Source: Phytophthora vignae f. sp. vignae (Eukaryota > Oomycota > Peronosporomycetes > Peronosporales > Peronosporaceae). From it: a DNA stretch of 64,000 nucleotides. A model generated the notes under the pieces. The model was not told the origin of the DNA. It did no database searches and saw only the letters and a program-made list of their open reading frames with translations. This document shows positions 29,493 to 41,116 of the stretch, one piece after another (position 1 is the first letter of the stretch; each line of letters starts with the position of its first letter). The stretch lies in assembly GCA_016169955.1 (NCBI GenBank), contig JABJUM010000080.1:1-64000 (forward strand), in the 5' to 3' direction. The position numbers and the translations under genes were made by a program.

Positions 29493-29992
29493 GATGGTGC
29501 TGGTTGCTTGATATGTTGTGTCAGCGAGCAAATCGGGAAATGACCTGGAAAACTCTTGAGCAGAAGAGTTTTCGACCAGCCTTGTTGCGTGTGGTGGCTT
29601 GCCACCATTTCTCCATGACAAACTTTGTGACTCAGATGGCTACGCTAGAGATCAGGTGATATCTGAAATTCTCCTTGCTACACCACCGAACGAAATGCGG
29701 GTTTTCGGTGATCCAGGCGTGATGAAACCGGCCAGATCTAGCTTTTACTTGAAAGAGGCGTGGATATGTGTGTCGTCAATGGTGCCAAGTGATCCCACTG
29801 AAATGTCCGTGTTTGTGGTGGTGATGGTCTGAACCGAAGTTGACGTGACAAAGAACGCTATGTAGTTTGCAAGCATCTCAAGTATTAATTAAAAGTAAGA
29901 CATAATGACTGCAGATAAACGATAATTATTCGAACACTTGGACGGAGTGGTTGGTATGACCGGGACTCGTTGCTATAGCAGCGATGGCCACC
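29493..29992. other. Intergenic between PH-like paralogues, no gene
   Basis: No protein-like frame was recognised. Confidence 0.4.
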
Positions 29993-30670
29993 TTAGTGGG
30001 AAGCCAACCGGGTCGAGCACCGTTCGGAGTTAATAGAAGGAGGTTGGAGACTGGCGATGTCTGCACTAAACTGTCGCGTCTCCGTCGCCACTTGAGCCCA
30101 TTGAACAGCGAGGTTGTCATAGCCGTCTGCGAGTCTCTTGATGGCGTCGAGCGACTGGGACAGACGTAGAGCCGACGCATCGTGGCGGGAGTGACGTGGT
30201 TGAACGACGACGGTATTTCTACGCGTGACCTCCGACGGTTGTTGAGCGGATGCTTGGAACGCTGCCACCGAAGACTTGATCGCGGTAATCCATTCCTTGT
30301 GCTCGACAGTGTTGGCCGCACGCACGACGAGCTGCTTGCCGCGTCGACCGTACTGAAGACGGATGATGTGTTGCGCGAGGTCTTTCGTGGAGCATTGGGT
30401 CAGTTCAATCGTGCAATCGAGTGGAATGACCAAGAGGCCACCAGCGAAGCGTGATCGCTGGATGATCAAGACGAAACCGGAAGCCTCGGAATGCTTGGTA
30501 GCGTCACACGCCATCGAGGAGGCACGAACGATGCATACGCTAGTGAGTAGCCTGGAATCATCGATTTAAGGCAAGGATGGCGGCGATTAGTGAGAATATT
30601 TGAGATTGGGACCGCGTTCCACGTACCAGAAGAGGCCACAAAAGTGGATCTGCAGATTGCCGGAAGTCAT
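29993..30670 (-). CDS. Small PH-like domain protein (paralogue 2), one intron
   Basis: Exons 30670-30627 and 30551-29993 are separated by a 75-bp intron (GTACGT...CCAG). The product is about 200 aa. The 44-nt first exon reads MTSGNLQIHFCGLFW, matching the first exons of both paralogues and sharing the same phase-2 junction. The PH-like core (IIQRSRFAGGLLVIPLD ... HIIRLQYGRRGKQLVVRAANTVEHKEWITAIKSS) ends in the helix with a conserved Trp expected of PH domains. This suggests membrane phosphoinositide or protein binding. The C-terminal half is divergent and lacks the QFxxTVGQ tail of the other two copies. Function is unknown. Confidence 0.7.
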
Positions 30671-31706
30671 CGCGGTAGCTGCAGGAAGGAGCGGAGGGAG
30701 AGGGGAAATGTGTTGTTCACAGAGCAAGTCGGAAAATGCTGAGAGCCGAGCGGCGAACGGCAAGGTTGGATCCTCCTGTTACGAGACAACAAAGGAGGAA
30801 TCAAGTACTAACTGTATTATAAAAAAGTGTTTTCAGTCGCTCGATGCAGTTCGCTTCGTTCAGTTTTGCTGTTGTGTACACTGACAACTTGTAATTGCTT
30901 GCCTTCAATATGTAGCCCAGTAGTTTGATATTCGAACTGCAGTTGGTACTACCAACCAACCTGGGAGTGACAAGGTTGGCAAGCAAGAGGATGTGAGTGG
31001 ATTTCGTGGCTTTTTGGGGTCAGCCGTAGGAATTCTGAAGTTACCAGAAATGAATTAGCGGCACCTCTGCAAGTGCCATGTGGACCTTAGTTCGTGGTCA
31101 GTCTCGGTGACGACGGCCAGAAACAGCCACCACTCAGTCAAGTAGAAGCGAGTTTTCGTCACGATTGCCATTTCGGTAGTGTGGCAAAAAGAATTCGGCC
31201 ACCGCATGATCTTTTAGCGTAGCTATCAGAGTCGAGAAGCTAATATGAGCTACCAATGGAGATACGTGAGTAATTGTTGTGGCCAGCTTTTTAAGTTAAA
31301 ACCTAAATCAAGCTCGTGTACAGCAATGCCAGCGATCCAGATCCTATCACCCCAGATCCGGTGCAATCACTGGACCACCGAAGCGGACAGCAGAGATCCT
31401 CTTGGGTCGATATCCTCCCAAATCGTCGCACTGAGCCACTCCTACCGACCTAGTTGCTAATTCCAAGAACTGGCTGGACACGTCGATCACTGGATTCGGA
31501 GACCCTCTATCTGTGGTAACACACTTTGCTCATGATGAATTCTATCCGCCTTCACGTCCGTCGAGGAGCTTGATCTCTGCGGATCCACTTCACGAAAGCT
31601 AAGACGAATCTTTAGCTCGTCATTTCCCAATTTGCTACCGGACTCCCACCGAGTATCAGTCCTCGACTAGCTTCACGCACAAGCTACTACTTCTACCACC
31701 ACCGCA
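30671..31706. other. Spacer between divergently placed PH-like genes
   Basis: This 1-kb spacer holds no supported gene. It separates the minus-strand PH genes from the plus-strand one and marks the centre of the mirror-image arrangement. Confidence 0.4.
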
Positions 31707-32340
31707 ATGACGTGCGGTAAGTTCCACGTTCAATCGTGCAACCTCATTTGGTAAGTCTGCTTCCATACACTCAATTTGACCCACGTACTGACGGCAAGTT
31801 GGAATGTGTTTTTGTGTTTGCAGGTTCCTCAGCACCATCTACCTGGTTCGCACTGCGCTGCCACGACGAAGCACCGAGGCGGCTTTTAACCTCGTTATCC
31901 AGCGTCCGCGCGTCGCGGGCGGCACGTTGACCATCCCGCTCGACTCCACAGTCAAGATCGTCAAAGATATTGGCAGCGATACGGCACGCAATACCATTCG
32001 TCTGGAGTACGGCCCAAGCTGCAAGCGCGTACTGATGCGCGCGTCGAGTTCCGTGGACTACGAGCGGTGGCTTCACGCTATCGTGACGGCAACGCAGCAG
32101 TTAGTGGGGAACACCACAACTTCCGACTCACCCAGCACTTCCGGGCGCCGTCGTATGAAGAACTCACAACCATCGGTCACGACACCGCAACCAGCTCAGC
32201 AGCATGCAACACGCTCACACGCCTCCCGGGTTGCCTCAGCCGGCTCAAGCTGCTCGCTCGGACGAATGCTTCGGCAGAATGTTCCAAATGTCATGCAATT
32301 CTTCACGACCGTCGGCCAAATCATCGCGGCGGCTACCTAA
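31707..32340 (+). CDS. Small PH-like domain protein (paralogue 3), one intron
   Basis: Exons 31707-31750 and 31824-32340 are separated by a 73-bp intron (GTAAGT...TTGCAG). The product is 186 aa. It starts MTCGKFHVQSCNLIW and runs into FLSTIYLVRTALP across the junction. The PH-like core covers about residues 30-110 (IQRPRVAGGTLTIPLDSTVKI ... NTIRLEYGPSCKRVLMRASSS ... YERWLHAIVTA). A Ser/Thr/Gln-rich linker and a conserved C-terminal MQFFTTVGQIIAAAT follow. It is 498 bp upstream of secreted histidine phosphatase C on the same strand, as paralogue 1 is upstream of B. It is the most complete copy and defines the gene structure for the family. Confidence 0.75.
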
Positions 32341-32838
32341 GCCTTCTCCACTTTGGTCGTCAACGGCTGTGGTGCATACTTTCTCCTGATCCTTCACGGA
32401 TACTTTCATCCTGCAATACCACCTCTTGATGAGATACACTCACTGGACGTAAGTCAACCGCTCGTTCTAACGCAATAATTGCACAGCAAAATACATGTCA
32501 TTCCTGCAACAACGGTTGGCAACTTGTACTTCTGCTCGATATTGTGTTTTCCTGCCACTTCGGACGCCAAGTCGAACCAAAGTTATAGAATATCACTCGA
32601 TCTTCTGTCAGTACCGGTCTCTCCTCCTCCTATCATAGTGTTCGGTTTACCGACGATTGCTCCTCCCCTCACAGTCCAGCTTCCAGCCTCCAGGACGTAA
32701 CTTGCGCCTCGTAGTACGATTCGTACAGACAGACAGCTCCGGACCCGTGCGTATCCTCAAATTAGCAGTGTCTCATTGGTCACAAAGACGAAAAATCCGA
32801 GTTGAAGACGAAAGAAAGCGTTCTTACCCCCCCCCCTC
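32341..32838. other. Upstream region of histidine phosphatase C
   Basis: No gene is seen. A TCTCATTGGTCACAAAG sequence at about 32770 loosely resembles an Inr. A C run lies just before the start codon (32828-32836). Confidence 0.35.
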
Positions 32839-33753
32839 ATGCGCTCGCGCTCGTTCACACCGCTGCTGCTGCTTCTCCTCGACCTGTTCGTTGCTCTATC
32901 TCTCGCTCTGGCCGAGGGTGGCGACTCGGGCGTGCCGTTCTCGCTGCGCTACGTCCCTGGCTTCTTCAAGCAGGGCACCCCGTCGGTTAAAGTTCCCGAC
33001 TCCAACCCGGAGCACCTCGGACTGCTCGACAACGTCACGTGGGGAGACGTGGACACCTACATCAACGGCCGAGCCACTCAGGGCGTCCAAGTCAAGCTGT
33101 TCCTCTTCTTACGCCATGGAGAGGGCATCCACAACGTCGCGGAGGCCAAGTACGGCACGGAAGAATGGGAACGGTACTACCGCAAACTGGCCGAGTACAC
33201 GGACGCCAAGCTGACGCCTTTAGGTATGCAGCAGGCCAAGAAGGCGTCAGAGAGACTCGATACCGAGCTCAAGAGGGGGCTCGAGATCGAGGAAGTCGTG
33301 GTGTCGCCCCTGGAGCGCACTCTGCACACGGCCATGATCGCGTACCATAACCACGAGGAGATCCCCAAGCACTCGATGGAGTGGCCTCGTGAGACCATCG
33401 GCGTCTGCACGTGCGATATGCGAGGCACCATCTCGTCCAAGGCGCTGCAGTACCCGAGCATCGATTTCAGCGACGTCTGGAGCGACGCAGACCCGTGGTG
33501 GACACCCGACCATCGAGAGACGGACTCGCACATCGACGACCGTGCGCGTGTGTTCCTGAACCGCGTCTTCTACGGCCACAAGGCCTCGCACATTGGCGTG
33601 GTGACTCACAGTGGAATGACACACGCCGCCATGCGAGTCATCGGTCACCGCCAGTACAACGTCGCCACGGCCGAGATCGTCCCGTTCCTCCTGGAAGACA
33701 CCAACTCAATGCACTCGCTCCCGTCGGTTCTATCGGGCAAAGGCAGCAACTAA
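32839..33753 (+). CDS. Secreted histidine phosphatase (phosphoglycerate mutase-like), paralogue C
   Basis: The product is 304 aa. Residues 6-26 form a strong signal peptide (TPLLLLLLDLFVALSLALA). FLRHGEGIHN has Arg92 and His93. SPLERTLHT, PRETIGVCTCD, DPWWTPDHRETDSH and GVVTHSGMTH complete the catalytic set. It is closer to secreted paralogue A than to B, since both keep the DADPWWTPDHRETDS block and a CDxR motif. It ends with a roughly 20-residue Ser-rich tail not present in A. The downstream gene 33819-34395 is convergent, 65 bp away. Confidence 0.9.
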   Translation: MRSRSFTPLLLLLLDLFVALSLALAEGGDSGVPFSLRYVPGFFKQGTPSVKVPDSNPEHLGLLDNVTWGDVDTYINGRATQGVQVKLFLFLRHGEGIHNVAEAKYGTEEWERYYRKLAEYTDAKLTPLGMQQAKKASERLDTELKRGLEIEEVVVSPLERTLHTAMIAYHNHEEIPKHSMEWPRETIGVCTCDMRGTISSKALQYPSIDFSDVWSDADPWWTPDHRETDSHIDDRARVFLNRVFYGHKASHIGVVTHSGMTHAAMRVIGHRQYNVATAEIVPFLLEDTNSMHSLPSVLSGKGSN

Positions 33754-33818
33754 TAAGGCGAAAAACAGCACTGCAATACACTTGCATCTCCTTTCTTAAA
33801 ACTGCAAAGAGAGAGAAG

Positions 33819-34395
33819 TCACTTGTCGATGTCGTCCACGAACGCCTTGGACCACTGGCGCACCGTCTTGTCCATGGCGGCGTCCACGAAGCTGTCGATC
33901 GGGTGGATGATCAATGGAATCACGCCCAAGCCGATGGCTGTGGGCGCCCAGCGTCGAATCATCGGCGAGCTCTTGGCCGCTCGCTGCACTGCGAACGAAC
34001 TCATCGCCACCTGCAGCCACCAAGCCGAAAGTCTCTGTTAAGTATCCGCCTTCCAATGCATTGGTCTACTGTACTGCGGTACTTACCACTCGGTTGATAG
34101 TGAAGCCGGGGATGACGACGCTGGCCATGGCCTGCCACGCCAGCGTGTCGATCGTGGCGTCGGCTACGACCGCGTTGCGCTTGCGGGCCGAGACGCCCTC
34201 CGCCACCGCCTTCGAGTTGGCCTTGCTGGCCTTGTCGTACGTGTCCCCCAGCACGTAGCCAAATGCCACGAGGTAGGACGGCACTACCAGGCGAGGCACA
34301 ATTGGCCGGAACGACTCGCCCAGCTCATTGGCGTACCCCAGGTAGCGCACCAGCGAGTCGCGCCAGATATCGGGCTCTTGCTGCTGGTCCTTCAT
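33819..34395 (-). CDS. Mitochondrial fission process protein 1 (MTFP1/MTP18)-like inner-membrane protein
   Basis: Exons 34395-34087 and 34010-33819 are separated by a 76-bp intron (GTAAGT...TGCAG). The product is 166 aa. The family hallmarks are in order: RYLGYANELGESFRP, a first membrane segment (VVPSYLVAFGYVLGDTYDKA), the DTLAWQAMASVVIPGFTINR segment, and LGVIPLIIHPIDSFVD near the end. In animals and fungi this protein sits in the mitochondrial inner membrane and affects fission; that role is carried over by homology. It starts 160 bp from the start of the giant Trp-repeat gene, so the two share a divergent promoter region. Confidence 0.88.
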
Positions 34396-34554
34396 CTCTA
34401 CTGTAGTTTTAGCTTGGGAGTATGTGCCGAAATTAGCTTTAATTTCGGATCACATTTCGGTTGTATTGAAGTCGTGACCTTTCGGTGGTCGTCACATGGC
34501 TCTACTGTAACGGTTGGCTTGTCCGTGAGACTTTTGCAGCTTGTGCTGTCGACG

Positions 34555-37500
34555 ATGGCGGGGGAATCGACGGAGGCGCTCGCGAGGTCGCAGCTCGAGA
34601 CTTTGTACAGACTGGGGATTCTCGAGCGGAGCTCCGACGACGTGGAGCTGGACCAACCGCGCCAGAATGCAGACAGTCGACTGAACCAGCGACACGAGGC
34701 CTTCCTCGCAGCGCTGCCTCCTCCAGCAGCTATCCACTCAATGAACAACAGACCTCCGCCATTCTTAACAGACGGATCGGACCCCAGCAGAGCTTCCAGC
34801 GATGATAGAACCAGTGAGTATTACTCGGAAAGTTGTGGTGGGGCACTGTCAAACTCGCTGCGGACCTCGAGATCTCATCGTCACAGCCGCCTCCTCCCTC
34901 GACGGAGTCGAAGTTTGAGATCTTCAAGCTCATCAGCGCCTTATTCTATGTCGCTGACCCCTCAGTCAGCGAAGCGAGATCGTCGTGCGCTTCAGATGTG
35001 GTTTCGGCAGTGGAAAATCTTCGTTCGAGGCCGTCTAGAAAGAGCTCGACGTCGAGCAGCAGCGGATGCGCTCTTGAAGCAGAAAGTCATCACCAAATGG
35101 GCGTGCTTTCTCAAGCGAAGACGGTATGAACACGAGAAGAAGCGGCTTCTTTACGCTTGGAAAATATCTCGAGCAATTTCACTGTGGGCTCAATGGAAAC
35201 AACGACGTATAGTGGTGCGAGGATTGTTAAATGGAGGCCGGAGCTCCTTCATGGGGAGATTGATCCAGCAGCGGGTGTGGCAGCGGTGGGTTCATTTCTC
35301 AAAGCGGAGACTGTACGTGCGCAATGTATTACTTGAGCGGACCGGCTTCATCCATCGCCGGCTCCTTCGAGCTGTATGGACGGAGCTTCGGATCCACGCT
35401 TTCCGGTCACGACAAACCCGTCAGTCGCTCGAAAGATGCTTCCAAGGCATACGCAAGCTTCACATTATTCAAGAACAACAACGCGTAATGTGTGGGCAGC
35501 ACCAGATAAAGGCGAATCTGGCGCGAAAGCGAGAGCAGCTTCATCGATGGCGCGCTTTCGCTCATTCACGTTGTCGCGATAAAAGGCTGGCGTGGCGGGT
35601 GCAGTTTGATGTGAGTCGGAGGAGGTTTTTCTTGCTGTGGTGTGAAGCTGCTTATGTTTCTAACCGAATCGCACGATTGCGCGAGAAAGTCACGTATCGA
35701 TCGCTTCGTCAGCACTTGGTTGCATGGAGAAGTGTAACACAAGCGATTCGTCTTGGTGATCGAGTGGCGGAAAGTCGAGAACAGAACATTCGGAATATCT
35801 ACTTTCGAGCGCTTAACGACCAGACCAAGTTCAGCGCTCATTGCAGACGTGTACAGGTAGCAGTAACTCATCGACGCCTATCCAGCGCTGTAGCGTATCT
35901 CCACGCTTGGACAGTTAAGAAGAAACGCAGAAATGAAAGAATTCATCAAATCCGAAGCAAGTGGCAAAATCGACTTCTGCGCTGCGCCTGGATGGAAGGC
36001 TGGCTCAGACTTCACCACAAAAGGAGAGCGATGAAGCATGCGTGTTTAGCTCTTCAAGTTAATCATTTCAAGGCTTGGAAGCGATTTCATCGCGCCCAAC
36101 AGGATCATTACTTTCAAGAAGAGCGCGCTGAAGTGCTGCACTCCAAGTTGTGCTGCCAGCGCAGCCTCTCGAGCTGGAAAACGTACCGCACAATGCGTCT
36201 GGAACATCGACAACAACTCGTAAAGGCGCAGGAATATTACCAAAGACGCTTGCTTCAGCGAGGAGTTGTTATTCTGTGGAGTGCAGTGTACCAAAACGCC
36301 CAAAACTCGCAACGGGGCCACCACCTCAGACAGAAACGTCGTATCTCCGCTAAGAAGCGCCACTTTTGTGCATGGCAAGTATTGACTCAATCGAACCGAC
36401 AACTGGTAGAGCGAGCGTCTGTTTTTCACCAGAGTCGTGGCTACCAGAAATCAATCTGCAACCCGTCTCGACGAGCGTGGGATCGGTGGACAAGTTTTGT
36501 TTCGTTGTGTAACCTCCGTCACCGTTGTGATGAAATGTTTCAGCTGCGTGTGAAGCGTCAAGTGTTGGTAAATTGGCACCGACAAGCACATTTGGAGGCC
36601 CGCTGTCGTGGATTTTGTATGCGCAGAAGTATGAAGTCCATGGAGAATATGTTTGCCTGTTGGAAATCTCGAGTGGAAAAGTGGAGAAAAGTGGGTGTGA
36701 TTTGTGACTTGGCCGAGCGGGTGTACGAGCGAAAGTTGTGCACTCGAGTCATGCGCGACTGGCGCCGCTGGTCAAGTTATCATCGTCGTGTTCGTCTCTG
36801 TGGTGGCTCTATACAACGTGCACGTGAAGCGAAGCTACAGGCGAATACGTTTGTCGTATGGCATCAGAAGTTTCATACTCGGCAGTGTTTCGCCAAGCTA
36901 CGCCACGCCCGACAACAGCGTCAAGCACAGCTATGCTTCAATAGCTGGCACAGCCACTGTATGCAGCAGAAGGCGTTTGCGCGCAAGTTCACACACTTTA
37001 ACCAGGTCTATGGGATGTATCCTAAAACGTCGATTGTAGCACGTATGTGGTGTCGTTGGAAGCAAGCTGCAGAGCAAAGCAGGCGTGCGAGGGTATTGCA
37101 CAGAAAATATTTACTCCGCCAGGCTCGTCGGTGCTGGACACACTGGAAGATTTTCCACGCTGCATGCCGCGCTCTGCGAGTCTGGAGACGCGTTGCAGTG
37201 GCAATGTCGAGCAGCAACAACAAGCTTGGCCTGCGTATCCGCTGCTTTCGGGAATCCCGACACCGCGCTCTTCAACGAGGTGTGCTGGATGAGTGGAAGC
37301 GCATGGTTCAAAGGAGAAGGGACCTACAAGACCGACAGTCGCTGTGGAAACATCAGCTGAATCGGGAGCTAGAAGGAACACACTGGAGCTCACAACAAGC
37401 CGCCCGGTTTCGTCTGAGTAGCTGGTTTCGGAGGTGGTGTACCGCTCACAATGAGGATAACAATCTTGCCATGGAATATTATCACACTCGACTGCTTCGA

Positions 37501-40500
37501 ATGGTGGTCCGGTCGTGGTGGAGAACTACTATCCATTCCAAGCAAGAACGGGTCCTAATACAGGCCCAGCAAACCATCGGCAAGCTATCGTACTATCACC
37601 CGCAACAGCAAGCCTACGTGGCTCAAGTCCGCCGCTCTGGAAATCAAACACAGGGGAGAAAAGTTCCAAAGAGGAAGCCGAAGGTGGTGGTCCCGAAAAA
37701 TACTGTTAGCGTGAAAGCGGAATCTATGAGAAACATGCGCCGGATGCTGGACCCAACCGAAATCCAAAGTTACTCAAGACTTTACGAGGAGGGGGGCAGG
37801 GAAATCTCATTCGAGAGGCCAAGTAAGCGAACTGTTGATGCCGCGCCTGCTGTGAGGCCTTGCCACCAAAATCACAGTGAGCGCACGGTAGATGTACAAC
37901 CGAGCACTTTGGAGACAGAGATTCGTCGTTGTTTGAACGACGAAGCCGAGGTCATCAGAGCAGACGACAACTATCGGGGTTTGGCTCGGAGAACGGACGA
38001 TAAATCACTGCGACTACAAAATGTACCGATGGAAGCCCCTAGGAGCAACCCAGAGCTATTACAACCACCTCATCCCGATGACTCTCACCTAGCCATGCAA
38101 CATCAACTTCAACAGAATCGTCTCGCAGCGTTTGAGCTCGAAAACAACTCGCTCCGAAGTCAGTCGATGGTGGCTGAAAACGAGCTTCCGTTGTTTGATG
38201 ACGAGGCGCTGAAACTTGTGGCTGATGATTCTAATCGCCAAGTACTTGGTGATGCCCCTAAGCAATCTGTAGGTCTTGCTTCAAGTCTTCACGTGGAACG
38301 AATTTTGGATAAGGAGAATTCGGATGGCCACCAGAGTGGATGGGCCCACTTGACCGCAAGCAGACTTGAATCACAGCAAACCACGCCCAGTATTATTAAG
38401 GGGAGAGAGTATCGTGCAGTCCAAACCGTTCCAACGATGTTCGAGCCATCGCAGAGCTTGGCTCCAAGTATCGCAAGCAGCTGTGGAGAACGAAAACACA
38501 AACCACGCGTCATCAAAACTCGCCCCGTAGATCATAGAGCTCGAGTCAAGGTTGTCCGTTCAAGCGAAGCCGAAAAGAGACCACTGGCTGACATTCTCGC
38601 TTTATCTGACGGCAGCGGACCGAAACCTTCAGGTGACGAAGGCTCCGCTGATGCGGATATCCGCAGTGAGAGCGAAGCTCAGTGGGATAGCTCAGTGATC
38701 CGAGAAATCGTCGGGTTTTACGTTGACTCTATCATGTCAAGTGCTGGTGGTGATAACAACACTGAAGGCAAGGCGAAGAAGAAACTAACGAGGCTACGTA
38801 CATGCTTTCGAATGGTTCGAGATCTGGCGCTGTTCCAGAATGATTTTTACATCGACGAGATGATCAAAATCTACGACGCCAACTTTAAAGGAGACTACTT
38901 CATCGCTGACAAGCGTGAAGAGCAAGCAAGACTTGAGCTATTTATCGAGCAAGTTGTGGAAAATCACCCGGCTTATCGAAAATACGTCGATCTCACGCTC
39001 CGAAAACAAACCTCACGCTCTTCTGTCCCATTGCGCGCGTTGAATTGGCTCGCTCGACACCATTTGCGACCGAATCTGTTACTCCAAAAGCGAGCACGGA
39101 TCCGACCGCGAAAGAATAAAACCTTCTGGATCTGGGAGCAGATACCTGACGACATGGATCTGGCACTGGAAAAGCTGCTCCCTGCCATTATAAAATACAT
39201 GCGAGTACTAGGGCAGTTCTTTCTCCGTCAAGCCGCCCAAAGCTCCTCAACGACAGGCAAACCCCAAGATTATCGTATGAACAGCACGGCGTTTATCAGC
39301 CTCATGAAGCAGGTCCGCGTGTTCCCGCAGCTTTTCCATCGCCGAGAGCTTGAAAATGCTGTGAGACTGTCGAGCTGTTCCTCCCCCGAGAGCGAAGAGC
39401 TCAATTTCCCAGAGTTTATCGAAGCTCTAGTCCGATGTTCGTGTACTCTTCGATGGGGAGAACTCGATGGGAACAAATCGACAGCAGATATGAACGATAC
39501 CGTAGTCGTCATCAAGTTTGTGATGTTGATTTTTGCCATGGAAGGACAGGGGACGGTGCTGAAGAAGCGGAACGAGGACGTTGGAGCGATTTTGGGCTTT
39601 TTAGGAGAGCAACAGAGGAAGAAGCAGGCGGAGAAGATGGTCCGTTTCCGCAAGATGCTGTCGGATAACAAGCGGCGAGTGAGAGCGTCGAGGAAGCACC
39701 AGATCCCCAGTGTATGGAACCAGGTGCGTCTTCAGTTCTCTCCTACGTCGTCTCCTGCGAGGTCCCCCACGAAATCACACGATACGTTTGACGAGCTGAC
39801 GGAGTCCTGGGACGGAGGATCACCTCGACGCATATCGACGGAGCCTTTTGTATTCGACGCACAAACGAACCAGCCGTTTGGACTTGAAGTGTCGCCTAGT
39901 ACAAAGAGTGTGGAATGGAGGAATAGCGAAGACAATGATCAGCATCTTGTGGATAGCGCAGAATACGTGACGGAAGTACGCGACCCACATTTTAATGTGA
40001 CGGGTGGCGGTATTGATGAAGGTGACTGTAACTCGTCGTCGCGTGGCGATACCCCATCAGCGTCCACAGAACAAGTAATTGATACCATCTCCAGCGACGT
40101 TGAACCAAGTGCCGAGGTTACGTTGGCCCAGCTTTCACCGGCTGTGGCTATTCCAGCCGAGAGCAATTATCATGATCAGAAGGAGAATCTCTCTGTTGCC
40201 GAGCCAATCAACAGTGTAAATGCAGGAGATGATGCTGGTGAGGCCGCCGAGTCAACCTCAGTGCAGTCGTCTGGACTGGCAGAGCCCGTGGAGAAGGACG
40301 AGTTTCTTCGCGAAATTCTCGATAGCATCGGCGACGTTGAGCTGATGCTCAATCAAGCGAGGTTTGCTGACAGCAACTTCCCCAAGAGTGGTAAGTTCTA
40401 TCGCTTTTACTACTTCAGTACAAAAGAACTTCGGATCATTAACCACCCTGAGCGACTCGATTGTTATCAGGTAAACGCCACCAGCAGAGAACACCGTCAA

Positions 40501-41020
40501 GTGCATCAATGGTTTCGACGCAGAGTACACCGAGTAGAGTTCAGGCGGCATCGGTGGATTTCATTCCGTCTCTGAACGATCTTGCTGCTGGAAGCCTTTC
40601 ATACAGTTGCAGTGACTGGCGGATGCCTGGGGATAGTGCAGGTTTGGACTCGGAGATCCCTGTGAGAGACCCAATGCTGAATTACCTGACGGACGTCGAG
40701 CGTTTCACAGAAAGCACAGGTACGGTTAGCTATACCTGCACATCGATGGTGTATGACTAACAATCGATGGCACGCAGATAAAACGAGTCTGGTAGCAATT
40801 GCAGACCTCTCAGGACTTCCATTTGAAGTCTCGCCTTCACAGGTGCGTCCTAGCAGCCTAATGTCGGAGGTTCCGAGCACTCGCTAACCCATCTTCCCTT
40901 GATTGCGGGCTTCAGTGCACTAGCAACCGCAGCTCGGATACTTGGGCCGCGCAGGAACTCCGACCTACAGAAGAAGTGACAGCAAACACTGCACCTGAGC
41001 CACGGGCAGATGATAGTTGA
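34555..41020 (+). CDS. Giant Trp-repeat protein, Sfi1/centrin-binding-like, with C-terminal EF-hand-like region
   Basis: Four exons (34555-40390, 40471-40719, 40778-40842, 40916-41020; introns of 80, 58 and 73 bp) give 2,084 aa in one continuous frame. Residues about 140-985 hold many basic helical repeats with a Trp every 25-35 residues (KWACFLKRR, AWKISRAISLWAQWKQRR, VWQRWVHFSKRR). This resembles Sfi1, whose repeats bind centrin along spindle poles and basal bodies. A disordered, polar segment follows. A folded region from about 1390 includes LNFPEFIEALVRC near 1620, which resembles an EF-hand helix. A centrosomal or flagellar basal-body role is inference. The start was chosen as the Met at 34555 (MAGESTEAL); an earlier in-frame Met at 34378 would cover the divergent promoter. 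The final two small exons are less certain. Confidence 0.8.
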
Positions 41021-41116
41021 AACTTTGGAAAAGTCGATAAAGTAAGCGGACTAATTCATGGTGCGCACACGAAATTCCTGCGTTGTAGGCGTTTGCCTAG
41101 GTTGCCTGCGCCCTCA

